In this document: piece by piece, positions 1 to 12,380 of the stretch | Numbering within the stretch: the first letter of the stretch is position 1 | How the letters are laid out: every line of letters starts with the position of its first letter | Source: Buddleja alternifolia | Lineage: Eukaryota; Streptophyta; Magnoliopsida; Lamiales; Scrophulariaceae | Length of the DNA stretch: 64,000 bases | Assembly (NCBI GenBank): GCA_019426215.1 | Contig: CM033391.1 | Coordinates: 4,762,708 to 4,826,707, forward strand | Direction of reading: 5' to 3' | Made by a program: the position numbers and the translations under genes | The notes under the pieces: model-generated | What the model was told of the DNA's origin: nothing | Database searches by the model: none | The model's input: only the letters and a program-made list of their open reading frames with translations

Positions 1-784
1 ATGAATTTTTCAAGAAATAGGATCAAGCATGATAAAAAATAAAGGAAAATGTTTCTTTGATTATATGTATATGATATGAACTAAATATGATTATGATATA
101 TGGAGGAATTTTGTGATTTCGTAAGCTCTCAGATGCATGTGTATGGTCCATTTCCCTTGAGTTCATTTGTCCGTCCCCGGGGTGATCTGCGTGTTCTTCG
201 GTCAAGAGCTCATCTGTTCTTCCTCTTGGCCAGTGGTCATTTGTTCGTACCCTCCGACCAAGGGTTCATCTGTTTTGTTCGCATTGGTATTTGTGTGTCA
301 TGCATAATGTGGTCTGTGAGTTAAAACTATTTGACTTTTGATTTATTGTTTGTAAATCCTCCGCATCTTCACAAAAGTATTTTTAAAATTATTATATCTT
401 TTTGCTTATGCTTGATTCGGTAGGAGAGTGTTGAGAATCACTTGCTGAGTATGCGACTCACCCCTTACAATATTTTTACCTTTTTCAGATACATAGCTTT
501 CGTGAACCAATGAGTTGGATAAGAAAGTTCACTCAATTGTAGAGATTAATTCAATAAAACTAGAATATAGGATTTTTTTTTTGTGTCTATAGCTTATGTA
601 ACTCTTTAAATTTTTGTTTTGGTGGAATATTTTTTTAAAATTCTTAGATGCTCTGTACCTATTTTTGGATATTGCACGCTTCCGCCAAAATTTGAAATGT
701 TATACATGGATTGAGTTAAGATTGTGACTTCGTGTCATTGTGGTCCAGGACCATGGTACTTTAGAGCTAGATATTTGTTTTTCT
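1..784. other. Intergenic stretch, possible Gypsy LTR remnant
   Basis: No convincing gene. The stretch around 430-490, with a motif reading GAGTATGCGACTCACCCC followed by a pyrimidine tract ending in CAG, resembles the distal part of many plant Gypsy LTRs. No partner LTR or coding region is visible, so this is only a resemblance. A short ORF at 100-324 has no recognisable domain and is probably chance. Confidence 0.3.
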
Positions 785-1464
785 TGCTTTTTTTTTATTT
801 TTTTTAATTCTGATGCATTATGCTTGTAATAGAATTGTTATAGTTATTCTGGTTTGGAGTTTGGTTAGGAGTTTCTAAAAGTACTTCGTGTTGTCAAAAG
901 TTGTCCTAGCTTTGGAAAGAAACGGAGCATCACATCTCATTGTTATTCCCATTATAGTTCTTATTACGATCTTCTTTTAAATTACAGAACAATTACAATA
1001 ATATATGTGAAGGATTCAATGTGAGTATTCTAAAATGATTACGTAGAGCCTTGAATCCAAGAACCTGTGATCCCGTGGATCTTTTTGACAAGCGTAAATT
1101 AGGGGTGATCGTTGTTCGATTTTGTGATTTTTTATTAATTTCAAACCAAATTAACCATATCACTAAAATATAACACTAAAATATAATAAATATTATTACT
1201 TTAAAAGTCTTAAACACAAATATTGATTGAACATATTACTAATCTTGTAAAAGATATAACCATATCAATTCAATAACAAATATTAAATAAAACCACAAAT
1301 AGGAATAGTATTCCGAGTAAAACATATTAAAAATTCAAATTAAAAAATAATAATAAGAAGAAATATATGTGTGTGTGTGGGAGGCTATGTCAGTAAAAAC
1401 TCGTATTATACTCGTATAATATACGTACATACATATAATTGAAAAATACTTCCGTTTCCCGTAT

Positions 1465-2241
1465 TAGGGGTGTACGCGGTCGGGTTCGGCGGGTTTTAAA
1501 GAAAAAAATCAACCCGACCCGATATATGCGGGTTGACAAAATCTCAAACCAAAATCGCATAATTATCCTTTCAAACCGAGCGGTTCGGGTCGGTCGGGTT
1601 TAATGTATTTAGCGGGCGGGTTGGCGGGTTATCAAATTATAATTATAGTTCTTACAACTTACTTTTAGTTTCAACTAATAAGTAAGAAACTAAATAACAT
1701 ATTTGTTGTACATTTAACTAAAAAAATTGAGTTGGTGAGAAATACAAAAATAAATGGTGTTATTAAATAAAAGTTATATTTATCATGAATTGTAAACTCT
1801 AAAATATTAATAAAATAAAATTATCTTATAAGTTTATCATCAAAATATACATTTACATCTTCGTTCAAATCAAGTAAAAACATATGTTCAAATGAAATAA
1901 TTTATTTACTCAAATTAAAAACAATGTGTTTTACATTAATATGAATAAAACCACTCTTATTAGAGTTTATATATATGCTATATAATTTTAAGAGTTTAGG
2001 GTTAATCGTTAACTCCCTCTCTATATAAATATATATATATACTTATGACATATACGATTAGAGGTCGGGTGGCGGGTTAAGCGGGTTACAATTATTAAAC
2101 CCACCACCCGACCCGAAAGTGGCGGGTTGTAATTTTTTCAACCCACCATAATTATTTAGTAATTTCAAACCGACAGTTTTTGGGCGGATCGGGTCGGTTT
2201 GAGCAGGTCGGGCGGGTTGAGCGGGTTTATGTACACCCCTA
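1465..2241. mobile_element. Nested hAT-like MITE
   Basis: The ends are inverted repeats of about 11 bp (TAGGGGTGTAC at both termini), followed inside by GGGT/CGGG-rich subterminal sequence at each end, a pattern seen in several other hAT-like elements in this window. I could not find an 8-bp target duplication, so the exact ends or their integrity are uncertain. It lies inside the larger hAT element at 1100-3632 and is absent from the paralogous segment. Confidence 0.6.
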
Positions 2242-2660
2242 CACATTCTGAACGTAATAAATAATATTCGTATTTTTGAGTTGAACCATTTAGTACACAT
2301 ACTTTACGTATCCCGTATAATACTCGATGAATAATACTCTAATTTTGGAGAATTTTTTTTTAATTTAAAACTTAAAAATTATTATTAATTTTTATAAACA
2401 CTTATTGAGTATTATACAATTAAAAACTCTGAACGTTAATAATTTATCAAAATATTAATTATTGTCAATTAATGACTCATATAAAATATTATTTTTATAA
2501 ATTAAAAGCGAGTACGAGTAATAAATCTTACAAATTTATATAGAACTAAGACGTATTTTAACTCCCGAATAATTAATTTATATCCGTATTATACTCGTAA
2601 TTCTACGAATCCGTTTATTTCCCATTCCCGTACATTTTAGCCGTATTTTTCACCGTAACT

Positions 2661-3177
2661 TTCAATAAAATTTCATAATATACACGTATGTATTAAATCA
2701 CAAACTTTTCCCATTCCGTATTTTACTAACTATGGTGGAAGGTGGCGGTGCTGTTAGGGGCGGACGCAAGTGGACGCAAGGAGGGGCAGTGCCCCCACTG
2801 AATTTTTTTATATATAGATATTTTTTAATTTTAATTCATAAATAACATTAATGCCCCACTCAAATTATCAAATGCACCCCTCAATTTTGAAAAAAATATT
2901 TTTTTACCTTACAAATTCAATAAAATTCCATAATATACACGTACGTATTAAATCACAAACTTTTCCGGTTCCGTATTTTACTAACTATGGTGGGTGGTGG
3001 CGGTGCTGTTTGGGGCAGACGCAAGTGGACGCAAGGGGGGTAGTGCCCCCACTGATTTTTTTTTAATATATAGATATTTTTTAATTTTAATTCATAAATT
3101 ACATTAATGCCCCACTCAAATTATCAAATGCCCCTCTCAATTTTGAAAAATTATTTTTTTACCTTACAATTTTTTTT
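2661..3177. repeat. Two-unit tandem repeat, period 265 bp
   Basis: Unit 1 (2661-2925) and unit 2 (2926-about 3177) both begin TTCAATAAAATT and contain GACGCAAGTGGACGCAAG followed by a block rich in C/G runs. They differ by scattered substitutions and a few small gaps. The repeat lies in the part of the hAT element that is missing from the paralogous copy, so it was added after the duplication. Confidence 0.8.
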
Positions 3178-4600
3178 ATATTTAAATTTTGCCCTCTCTC
3201 AAGATCGAAAAATATCACGTTTTCTTCCTTTACTTTGAGTTCGCCCTGCCCCCCCCCCCTCCCAAACCCAAAACTCTGGCTATAACAAAAGAGGTATTAG
3301 AGTATAAATTATGTCAAAAGTTGTAATTGAACCTAATTCCTTATTATATTTCTCCCCATAAATGTAGCGTACCGTACCGAGCCCCCTTAACAAATTTTAT
3401 ACCTATATCACAACAATCTCGCCCCCTAGGTAAAATTCTTGGTGCCCCCACTGACAAAAAATTCTAGATCCGCCACTGGGTGCTGTTCAGTTTTCTTAAC
3501 ACTAATTTTGAAACCAAACTGCATAGGGCGGTGCAATTTTCATTTGAATTTTAAACCACGGTTTGCTTAGAAAACTGACAAAAACGGTGCGGTCGGTTCG
3601 GTGCGATTTTTCAAAATCAATGCTCACCCCTAGGGTAAGTCACAGTGGGCCTTAAGGAAACAATAATAATAATAATAATAAACCATGAACTCAGTCCTTA
3701 TGAGAACGGTGACACTCAAATAATTGTTTCCATCAACAGCTCCAGACTTCTTCAAATTAACTAGGGGATAATTGAATCAACCTCCCCTGAACTTTAGACA
3801 ATTAGCATCTACACCCTTCACTTTTAGTATATTAACATAAACCTCCCTTCCTTCAACTTTTTCATCAAATTTACTACTTAAAGACTAAAGTCTAAGTAGC
3901 ATTAGATGACATTGTAATAAAGTATTAAAAAAACCATCCAAGATTTAAAAAAATTCTAAAAATGCGTCTCTAATCATTTTGAGCCTTAAATTAATCAAAT
4001 AACCTCGGCTACTTTTCTTAAACTAAAATAATAAAAAGGATAATAACAACTTAAACCTAGGACTATAGTATAAATAATTATAAGTTCATAAAATATAATA
4101 TAACTAAGAAAGTGTCGAACATATATAAAAATATCTACAACAAACTAGACTTAATTGAAAGAAAAGAAAAACTCAAAGTATCACGCTACATATTCAATTC
4201 TAAATATGAAATTATATTAAATATAATATGAGAAAAATGTACTAAACAAATTGATTGAATAATGCCATAGAAGTAATAAATGATATCACAAATAAAAATA
4301 GCACATTAAGTATTTGTACACAAAAAACTAGTTATGAAATTAGAAATTTTTTTTTTTAATAATTTAAAGTTAAAGAGTTTAAAGTTATTTCTAGAATTAT
4401 AGTTTCTTTCTTTTTAAAAAAAGTTATTTCTAGAAATTCTTCATTTTAGGAGTTTTATAATTTGGTTTTATTTCATTTAATGCCATTTTGACAATTTTCA
4501 TTCAATTAAACATTTTTAGCCCAAATATGAAGGGTGTTATAGTCATTAATTTGTAAAGTTGAAAAAAGTGAAGAAGGGATAGTCATGTGGGGGATGGGGT

Positions 4601-6004
4601 TAGGGCTGGGCAACAATTTTCTAAAACCGCCCGAACCGCCCGCACCGAACCATTTTTGTCAAATTGTTGTGCAAATCGTGGTTTCGACTTTAAACAAAAA
4701 CCGCACCGCAAAATTGGTTTGGTTATGGTTTTGGACCAAAACCGCACCAAACCGAACCGCAAAACCGCCACTATTTTATATATATATATATTTATATAAA
4801 TTTATATTTATACATATGTATATTTATATACATATTAAGTTTTATTTTCTATGCGTTTATTTATTATTTCACATAAAAATTATGAATTTGTTATTTAATC
4901 ATATTGAAATTGATATTGAGAATTAAATTTCATTTGCTATAACTAATTATTTATTTTGAATTAGGATTAAAGTAATACTACATTAGATATATCAAATAAC
5001 ATGAAGCGAACTGATGAACACCTCTATAGATTGATACCTTAAACCCTGAACCCTAAACTCTAACCCCTAAACCATGAACTCTGAACCCTAAACCCTAAAT
5101 GCATGATAGATTAAATAAATAATTAAATAGAATGAGTTTTTATCTAATATGGACCAATAAAAAATATATAACCATTATTGAAGTGTTCACCCAAGATGCG
5201 TGTTCATATTTTCTTAAATTAACATGTTCATATCTTTTTGTAGGGTATGATAAACTATTTGGGTGCTAATCATATACCAAGAGATATAATAATATTGCAT
5301 GGATATTGTTGTTTTAGAATGAAGGTGATCATAATTTTGCATTACAGCCTAAAATATTTTACTACAATTACTTTATTATTGTTTAGCTCACTTTCCAATC
5401 AAGTTTATTAATTTACAGGCTTTTAAGAAGAGAAGTATGAGTTTAATTGGCTATCATCTTCGATGCACTTCACTGTTGAAGTTGAAGTTGTGTGCAAGAA
5501 TTTTATCACTTGGCTAAACTTTTAATAGATTAATAGGTTGTTTTGTAAGTTAAAAATATCGAAAAATTTGTACTTCTCTTATTTTGTTTTAGCCTTGTGG
5601 ACCAACTTTCATATTGTTTTCGTTTAAGCCTTGTAGGCTATTTCATTATTATGTATGGACTATTTAGTAGGACGACTTAGTCCAATATTTTAAGTTTTTG
5701 CAAAACTTTGATTATGTTACGTAGTTTTTGAATAAATATTGTTTGTTAAGCATAATTTTTATGTATCTGAATTATTATTATTAGATTTAGTTAGGTAATG
5801 TTTAAAAAATGACATTTTTAGGCAAATATCCTGAAATATTTTTTTAGCTAGAAAAAAAGCGTAAACCGCACCGAACCGCTCCAAACCGCACCCTTGGTTT
5901 TATTTTTCAAAATGGCAATTTGAGATTTCTCTACTAAAAAACCGCATTGGCAATTCGGTTTCAAATTAGTAAAAAAAACCAAAACCGCACCACGAACACC
6001 CCTA
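4601..6004. mobile_element. Non-autonomous hAT element with perfect 8-bp TSD
   Basis: It starts TAGGGCTGGGC and ends with the inverted form TAGGGGTGTTC. The exact 8-bp duplication GATGGGGT occurs at 4593-4600 and 6005-6012. Subterminal regions are rich in AAACCGC/GCGGTTT motifs. The interior is AT-rich and contains a degenerate telomere-like run at about 5040-5099. No transposase frame is present. It is absent from the paralogous segment, so it arrived after the duplication. Confidence 0.85.
5040..5099 (+). repeat. Degenerate interstitial telomere-like repeat
   Basis: A run of imperfect CCCTAAA-type units (for example AACCCTAAACTCTAACCCC and AACCCTAAACCCTAAATGC) lies inside the hAT element at 4601-6004. 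The units are imperfect, so this is a short telomere-like stretch rather than a true telomere. Confidence 0.7.
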
Positions 6005-6067
6005 GATGGGGTGGATGTCAAATACATATAATTAAGGGAAGGTCAATGCAATTTCCCCAATTAACCA

Positions 6068-8863
6068 GTGATAAGATCCGAGCTTGACCCATTTTACCAA
6101 CAGGACATGAAACAACCGGAAATATTTGGAAAAGCATATAAAGATCCGACCTTCAACAAAAGTCAAAACCTATTTGTATTTGAATATTTTGTTTTTTGAT
6201 TTGGACCATTTTGATTTCTCTATTCTATCATCTTGCCAGTTCAAATATTTATTACACAATCATATACTTATTTTTTTTTCTAATTTTTTGATTACATGAT
6301 ACATGTCAAAAATATTAAATACTTTCAATGTACAACAACCATGTAGCAATCATTACAATCAACAACTAAGACAATCAGTTATTAGTTAACAACTACTATG
6401 AAAGTACTAGGGAAATGCCCACACATTTTTTATGAGAATAGAACTAAGACCTCTAACATCTTGGGTCTCAGTTTCGCCGGAGAACTATCCTTCATCTGCT
6501 TACAATCATATGCTAAATACTGTTAATGCACCAACATACACGTAGCGGTCAATTAATAACACATTTTCAGTTTGTTTTGAATTATAATCTTCATTGTTTA
6601 CTCGGACTACTGAGACTGTTGAGATAATAAAAGTATTCGTGCAAAAAAATTATTAGTGAATTAAATTTTCGTTCAAACGCTAGTTGAGTTGTTTGGAGTT
6701 TGTGATCATGCTCAACTCAGTGCCCAACCCTAGTTTGTACAATCAATTGCATGTAGTGCTACATATTAATATCCAAAAATATGTACTTTGGGTTGGGATT
6801 TAATTAAAACTTGATTTGGTGAATCTCTGTTATTTGTTTTTTTTTTCTCTTGGTTTCCCGCGGGTTTCTCCACACCACATTGGGTAAGGGACTACTCCCG
6901 CTTCGCGATATTGAGCCTGCCCCTAACCCGAGAGAATTTGTCACTGGGGGAGTCGAATGTGTGTAAATTGACAAGTAAGTTAATAATTAAGTTTAAAAGA
7001 GAAGACAATATCTGGTATCAAAAGATTTGCTAAAATCTAGTAACAATTAATAATTGATTGAGGTACATTAGTAACCAAAAAAATTAATAATTGATTAAGG
7101 TACATTATTTCCATGAGATGCATGTGAGAGAAGTTTTTCATGCTTGATCATTCGCCATCCATCTCTATCAATGTATATCCAATACATTTATCAAAATGAA
7201 AACGAAGCAGCTGTAAGTTTTGCCGAATAAATCGAACTCAATGGAAATGTATATTAAGCGTTCTAAATATATAAATGTAAAATGATGAGCTTTATATAGA
7301 TAAATCCAACTTTTTGCCCACAAAAATATTAGTACCTTTTTAGCATATTTGTGTATATAATCACGAGTCTAAGTATCTTTCATCATTTCTCACTAACATC
7401 GTTTTCCGCCTTACTTGTATTCATGCAAGTTGATTTGTTTCTTTTGTCCTATTATTCTTTGTAATAATGTAAAATACATATATGTTTTCATATTCTTATA
7501 TGCAGTAACATAAAATATATATTTTTGATATGATATTAGAAAGAGAAAAAAAGTAAACTTTAGATTACATTAGTATACTTGTGTCTATAAATAAATCTTT
7601 TTAAAAATAATAAACACAAAGCAAATTGTATTCTCATTCAATTTATTGATATTAATTTTTGTACAATTTTCCAACTATTATTCATTCTAATACTTTAAGC
7701 ACATGTGAACTTCCAGCTATATATATATATACACACACATAATGGTAACCCTATTTGAGAGTTGTAGTTTAAACTTATGTATTCTTATATATATTCATAG
7801 AAAAATTGACTAAATAATATAAGTATTTTTTAGAATATAAGTCTACTTGTTTTGCATAAAATATAATAATTTGTGTGTCATGTATTTTTACTTTTAAGAA
7901 TAATATTTTGATCTATTAAAATGTAAGATAAGTTTTAAAAATAATATTATTCTTTTAGCATGTGCATAGATATGATAACTAATATACGTATTCTTTCTAT
8001 TAATTATCAATAATATATTTTTTCTTCTGTGAGACCACCTTATTATTATTATTATTATTATTAAATCAATCACTATTTTTAAGAAGTATTTAAGCACATG
8101 CAATATTTATTCTATTTGAATGTAATTTTTTTTTAAAATGGCATTATTCTTTTAGCATGTTCATATATACAATAATTGGTCTACGTATCTTTCCTATTTT
8201 ATATCACTAATAATTATTTTCTTTGTGAGATCCATGCAAACTAATTTATTTCTTTTCTCCTATCAATCTTTCTAATAATGTTGAGAATGTATATATTTTT
8301 CTCCATATTTGTAGATGTAGTAATATATAGAGTATATTCTTTATTATGTGATCATAAAGAAAAAGTAATTGTAAAGGAGTACTTCATATTACTTAAGAAT
8401 ACTTGTGCATATTCTTTTCCAAATTAGTTATATGTACACCACATTCTCACTAAACTTACTTATATAATTTTATTTTCAAGCATATTTTTTTTACATTTGT
8501 TATTCATTCTAATAAATGCAAGTACGTGTGAAGGTCTACATACATGATGATAATCCATTTATGCAATCATGTTATAATTTTAACTTATTTGTCCTTTTAT
8601 ACACTCATAATAATAATAAAAAGCTTTATGTAAGAAAATAATTCCTCAATATTTTCATAATATAGATCTATTTATTTAATGTCAAATAAATACTCCATAT
8701 GCCTCACAGTTATTATTTCTTCTCCTCCGGATGTGCCAAAAGAAAATTTCACTTCTTAAAATGATTCTTTATATTCAAAGTTACTAACCTAATACTAATA
8801 ACTAGTAATCACCACTACAAAATACTTTTAGGTTTTAACAATTTAGGATTATCAAAAGGGAGC
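6068..8863. other. AT-rich intergenic DNA with diverged tandem copies
   Basis: No gene was recognised. Within it, about 7340-7520 and 8150-8330 are clearly related (both contain TTTAGCAT..., then TATCTTTC..., then TCTTT followed by AATAATGT), and about 7954-8035 is a third, shorter relative. A (TTA)n microsatellite lies at 8040-8062. A GC-richer island at about 6855-6950 stands out from its surroundings, but I could not assign it. Confidence 0.4.
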
Positions 8864-8974
8864 TGATATTGGCACTCCAAAAATTACTATTGAAGCCCCA
8901 CTTTTCAGTATTTTTAGAAAGAAATTTGTATTGAATAGTGGAGTGCCAATAACACTTTTGGAGTGCCAATATCA
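8864..8974. mobile_element. Short MITE with GGCACTCCA termini
   Basis: About 111 bp with terminal inverted repeats reading TGATATTGGCACTCCAAAA at both ends. An internal GGAGTGCCAAT repeat precedes the right end. Similar GGCACTCCA ends occur near 34207 and 63550. No clear target duplication was found, so the superfamily is open. Confidence 0.6.
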
Positions 8975-10886
8975 TTTACCTTATCAAAATTAATAATCAA
9001 TTCTTTTTCTTAAGATAGAGATAAGAACATTCGAGATAACCTCTTGTCTAATGTCTCACTTGAAAAATTAGAAAATTCATTTAATATGATCGCAACCCTT
9101 TAAAAGATGGGATAAGTCTTTGATAACTCGATGGACAAATTCCGATCTATGGGGAGATCTTAGATGCATATAAAGAATTGTACTTTGTTGAAACTTAATC
9201 AATTATATATGGCCGTTTTATTGTATTATTATTTGTACACGACTCGATAATTAATTTGACATAGTGTTTTCACTTCTTAGGAGCTAAGCATTGAGTTGTC
9301 CTACATAAGTTAGATTCTTTAGATTTAACTTTTGTTTGTGCACGGTGACATGTAAAAAATAATTGGTTTGGCACAAAGATTTTGAAATCTAGTAAATATT
9401 GTAGGAATAGTTACATAATGAATTTTTTATCAATTATTTATAAGGTGTTGACCGTTGTAAACAAAGTAGAAATCTAGTTATTTTCTTTATTTTATATTAA
9501 ATGGTGTCCTATAACTATTTGGTTTCTTTTTTCTTAAATGGTGTCCTATAACTATTTGGTTTATTTTTCCTTAAACGCTTATCAATTATCTTCCCATTTT
9601 CATGAAGATATTTACCAGTATCACGTTTGTCACTAATTTTCGGTGGAAAGATTTTTTCAGCCCAGGAGAAATGATGGGGATCAAAAAGGAATAGGATAAA
9701 ATTAAGGGATTTAGTAGCTTTATTTTTAGTAGAATATTTGAATGATAATTTAGTGATTGTGTTTCCATAGTTAGTTTCCTTAGATCAAGTTATTTCCTTT
9801 GTCATGATTTGTAGAGTCTATAAGTGATGAGGCTCAATGATCACTTAACTCATCTTTGAATGAATTGAAATTGAATATTCTTGTAACCAAAACTAAATAA
9901 ATTAGAATATTCTTAGTTTATTCTAGATTGTTAGGTTAAGTTAGAATAATCTTTAGTTTTCTTTAATTTTCTTATCTTTTGGTTACTTGTTCTACCTTAC
10001 TTTGTTTACTACCTTAAATAATTGATAACGTTAGGCGAAGAAGTTACTTTTGGTAATCAATTTTCAAATACTAAGTTCTACATCACTTTGTTTACTACCT
10101 TAAATAATTGATAATGTTAGGCGAAGAACATACTTTTGGTAATCAATTTCCAAATACTAAGAACCAACAAAAGACTTTAGATATTGGATAGGCTATACGT
10201 GGTTTTGTGTTAGTGGTTTGTACTTTGTATAGATGTCAAACATAATAGAACGGGACCCTATTTATTGGTTTATTGGGTGGATACGATTCATGGAGTATAC
10301 ACTTTGATCTTCTATTCCTTTCACAATTTCAATTTGTATTTGATTTCGTAGAGGAATACTATATGTATGCAATTTATATCTCGACATATATGTTGATGCA
10401 GGTTAAAAATATATATTGGGCCGAACTGGACACTTGAACTAGTAACATAGATGATCAAGTATTTTGGGGCTTGCCTTCTTGAAAAGAGGAAGACAAATGA
10501 CCTTAAGATAAGTCCGATTTAAGATTAAATCATTTGAACTAATTTATATTTTAATGAATTAATTAGTATGATATTAATTAGATGCACTGAGCTATGACTT
10601 AGCCCCATCAAGCTTGTGACAATTAGAGTTTTTTTTTTTTTTTTTGGTTCTGTCATGAACGATTATAGATATATATCCTTGCTTGACAAAGGAGAAGGGG
10701 ATATATCATATCTGACATACTTTTCTCCGAGAAATTATTCTGACTTGAGTCAGAGGGTCAACGCCGGTGAAATCCTTGACGCGCCTAATAACACTTTATT
10801 CTTTTACATGTTAGGTTTAATTAGGAGATATTCAGAGATCTGAAAACGTATGATACATGATTCGCCTGCATCATATGTATATATAT
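8975..10886. other. Intergenic DNA with two small tandem duplications
   Basis: No gene was recognised. A roughly 45-bp unit (GGTGTCCTATAACTATTTGG) occurs twice at about 9500-9575. A second tandem duplication with an 86-bp period covers about 9999-10162 (units starting ACTTTGTTTACTACC). Short ORFs here have no recognisable domain. Confidence 0.5.
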
Positions 10887-11358
10887 GGGGCTAATTGTAT
10901 TTTTCGTCCTGTATCTTTTCAACTTTTAGATTTTGGTCCTGTTTTTTTTTTTTTCGATTTGCAAAGTCGTTCTGTAACCATTCAACTTTTGGAAATTTTA
11001 GTCCTATTTTAACCGGAACTGACCAATTTGGCCTGAATTTGCCACGTGTGATAATAACCGGACAAAATCGATGAGGTGACATGCCAAATAGACACTGACA
11101 AGGACAAAATTAATGAGGTTGCCACCTCATCAATTTTGTCCTCGTCAGCATCCATTTTGGCCGAAAAATTGGAAAATCCCTAATTTTTTGTTTATGTTAG
11201 CGGCACATGTCGGACACATGGCAAATTTCGGCCAAATTGGCCGGCTCAGGTAAAAATCGGACTAAAATTGCCAAAAGTTGGATAGTTATCAGACGACTTT
11301 GCAAATCAGAAAAAAAACATGACCAAAATCCAAAAATGATAAAGATAACGGACGAAAC

Positions 11359-11361
<3 letters not shown>
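10887..11361. mobile_element. MITE with long terminal inverted repeats (Mutator-like type)
   Basis: The left arm (GGGGCTAATTGTATTTTTCG onward) and the right arm (reverse complement beginning CTGTTTCGTCC) match over roughly 120 bp, including the shared block GATTTGCAAAGTCG. The outermost bases of the right arm are lost in an (AT)n run at 11361-11395, so no target duplication can be read. The long arms suggest a Mutator-like element. No coding potential. Confidence 0.6.

Positions 11362-11395
<34 letters not shown>
11361..11395. repeat. (AT)n microsatellite
   Basis: An uninterrupted AT dinucleotide run of about 35 bp lies directly at the right end of the adjacent MITE. Confidence 0.9.
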
Positions 11396-11400
<5 letters not shown>

Positions 11401-11490
11401 TAGAATATGAAATGAAACAGCGAAATGAAATTGAAGATCCTGACCGAATTTTATACTTATTAAGTTGGTGATGGTGATATTACTTGTAGC

Positions 11491-12284
11491 CTTGGTCTAA
11501 AATTTCGACCGAAACACTGAAATTTCAGTGGGTTCAGAAGCGAAATCGAACCTTCGATCCAATTTTGCAGAATATCTTTCGAAATTTTGACCGAAACCCG
11601 AAATTTCTACTGAAACCCGAAATTTCCCGAAATTTAAAATATTTTTGTCAAATATCCATCGAAATTTCGGCCGAAACCCGATATTTCCCGAAACATTTAC
11701 CGAAACCGATATTTCGGCTGAATTTTTCTTTTTTTTAAATATCATATAATTAGAAAATTATATTTATATACCTACCACCTACCACTTACCCGGCTACCCC
11801 CCAGCCACACATATAAGTGATAAGTCACTTTCTATCCAAATGAGCCAAATAACAAAACAAGTAGAGGTAGGACATATACTAATGATAGCGATTTCGATCC
11901 TCTTAGAAACTCAATGTGACATTGAGTAGTAACTTTTACTTAAATCTTGATATATTTTATTTTAATGAAGTTCTCATGAGATTTGATTATTATCTTACTA
12001 TCAAATTATATTTATTTCATATTTTTCGCAATAGTTTTTTGTGATATTATTTAACAAATTCATTATCCATATATTTTATATAGAATATTATTGATGTAAA
12101 AGATGCATAAGAATGATAACTAAAATTACCCAAAATTTTATTGCAAATTTCCAAATATTTTTATAAATTTTCATGATTTCTTTAAAATCGAAACCGAAAT
12201 TTTGAATATCCCCGAAATTTTCATCGAATTTTCCATAAATTTACTACACCGATATCTACTCCGAAACCGATATTTAAGACCTTG
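11491..12284. mobile_element. hAT-like element next to the terpene synthase promoter
   Basis: The ends are CTTGGTCTAAAATTTCG and, inverted, CAAGGTCTTAAATATCGG. An exact 8-bp duplication CTTGTAGC flanks it at 11483-11490 and 12285-12292, which fits a hAT insertion. The arms are full of CCGAAATTTC-type motifs. Its right end lies 36 bp from the TATA box and 96 bp from the start codon of the terpene synthase, so it displaces whatever upstream regulatory DNA was there. No transposase frame is seen. Confidence 0.8.
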
Positions 12285-12320
12285 CTTGTAGCTTAGAGTT
12301 AGTGATGACATTTCTCTCTC

Positions 12321-12328
12321 TATATATA
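12321..12328 (+). promoter_or_regulatory. Probable TATA box of the terpene synthase
   Basis: TATATATA preceded by a CT-rich run, 53 bp upstream of the ATG at 12381. This spacing fits a plant core promoter with a short 5' leader. Confidence 0.6.
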
Positions 12329-12380
12329 CTTTGTTGGTTCTCCAATATTTTTGTTTATATTCTAATTAATTCAGAAGAAA

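Larger units (their letters stand above)
1100..3632. mobile_element. Non-autonomous hAT element (copy 1, with nested insertions)
   Basis: The left end is TAGGGGTGATCG and the right end is the inverted form TAGGGGTGAGC. Flanking 8-bp duplications GCGTAAAT (1092-1099) and GGGTAAGT (3633-3640) match at 6 of 8 positions. The orthologous insertion in the paralogous segment (58728-59863) has a perfect 8-bp duplication, which confirms the hAT assignment. The interior here has been enlarged by a nested hAT element (1465-2241) and a tandem repeat (2661-3177). No transposase reading frame is visible. Confidence 0.75.
785..4592. repeat. Duplicated segment, copy 1 (paralog of 58478-62735)
   Basis: This segment is a diverged direct copy of 58478-62735. 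The left boundary in both copies is a T-rich run followed by the same text (AATTCTGATGCATTATG). Matching blocks are about 785-1375 with 58478-58780 and 59450-59680, 3480-4213 with 59695-60797, and 4214-4580 with 62370-62735. Both copies share the same hAT insertion and the left end of the same Mutator-like element, so those two insertions are older than the duplication. Copy 1 lacks the solo LTR and the 257-bp MITE of copy 2, and has its own insertions at 1465-2241, 2661-3177 and 4601-6004. Confidence 0.8.
3764..6058. mobile_element. Mutator-like non-autonomous element, split by a hAT element
   Basis: Terminal inverted repeats begin GGGGATAATTGAATCAACC on the left and GGGGAAATTGCATTGACC on the right (reverse complement). 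They are flanked by 9-bp duplications AATTAACTA (3755-3763) and AATTAACCA (6059-6067), which match at 8 of 9 positions. Nine-bp duplications are the hallmark of the Mutator-like superfamily. Without the inserted hAT element (4601-6004) it is about 0.9 kb. No transposase is seen. The left end is also present in the paralogous segment at 60013. Confidence 0.7.

Noticed and set aside
8040..8062. Short regular repeat considered as an array
   Set aside because: A simple (TTA)n microsatellite without spacers; not a CRISPR-like structure.
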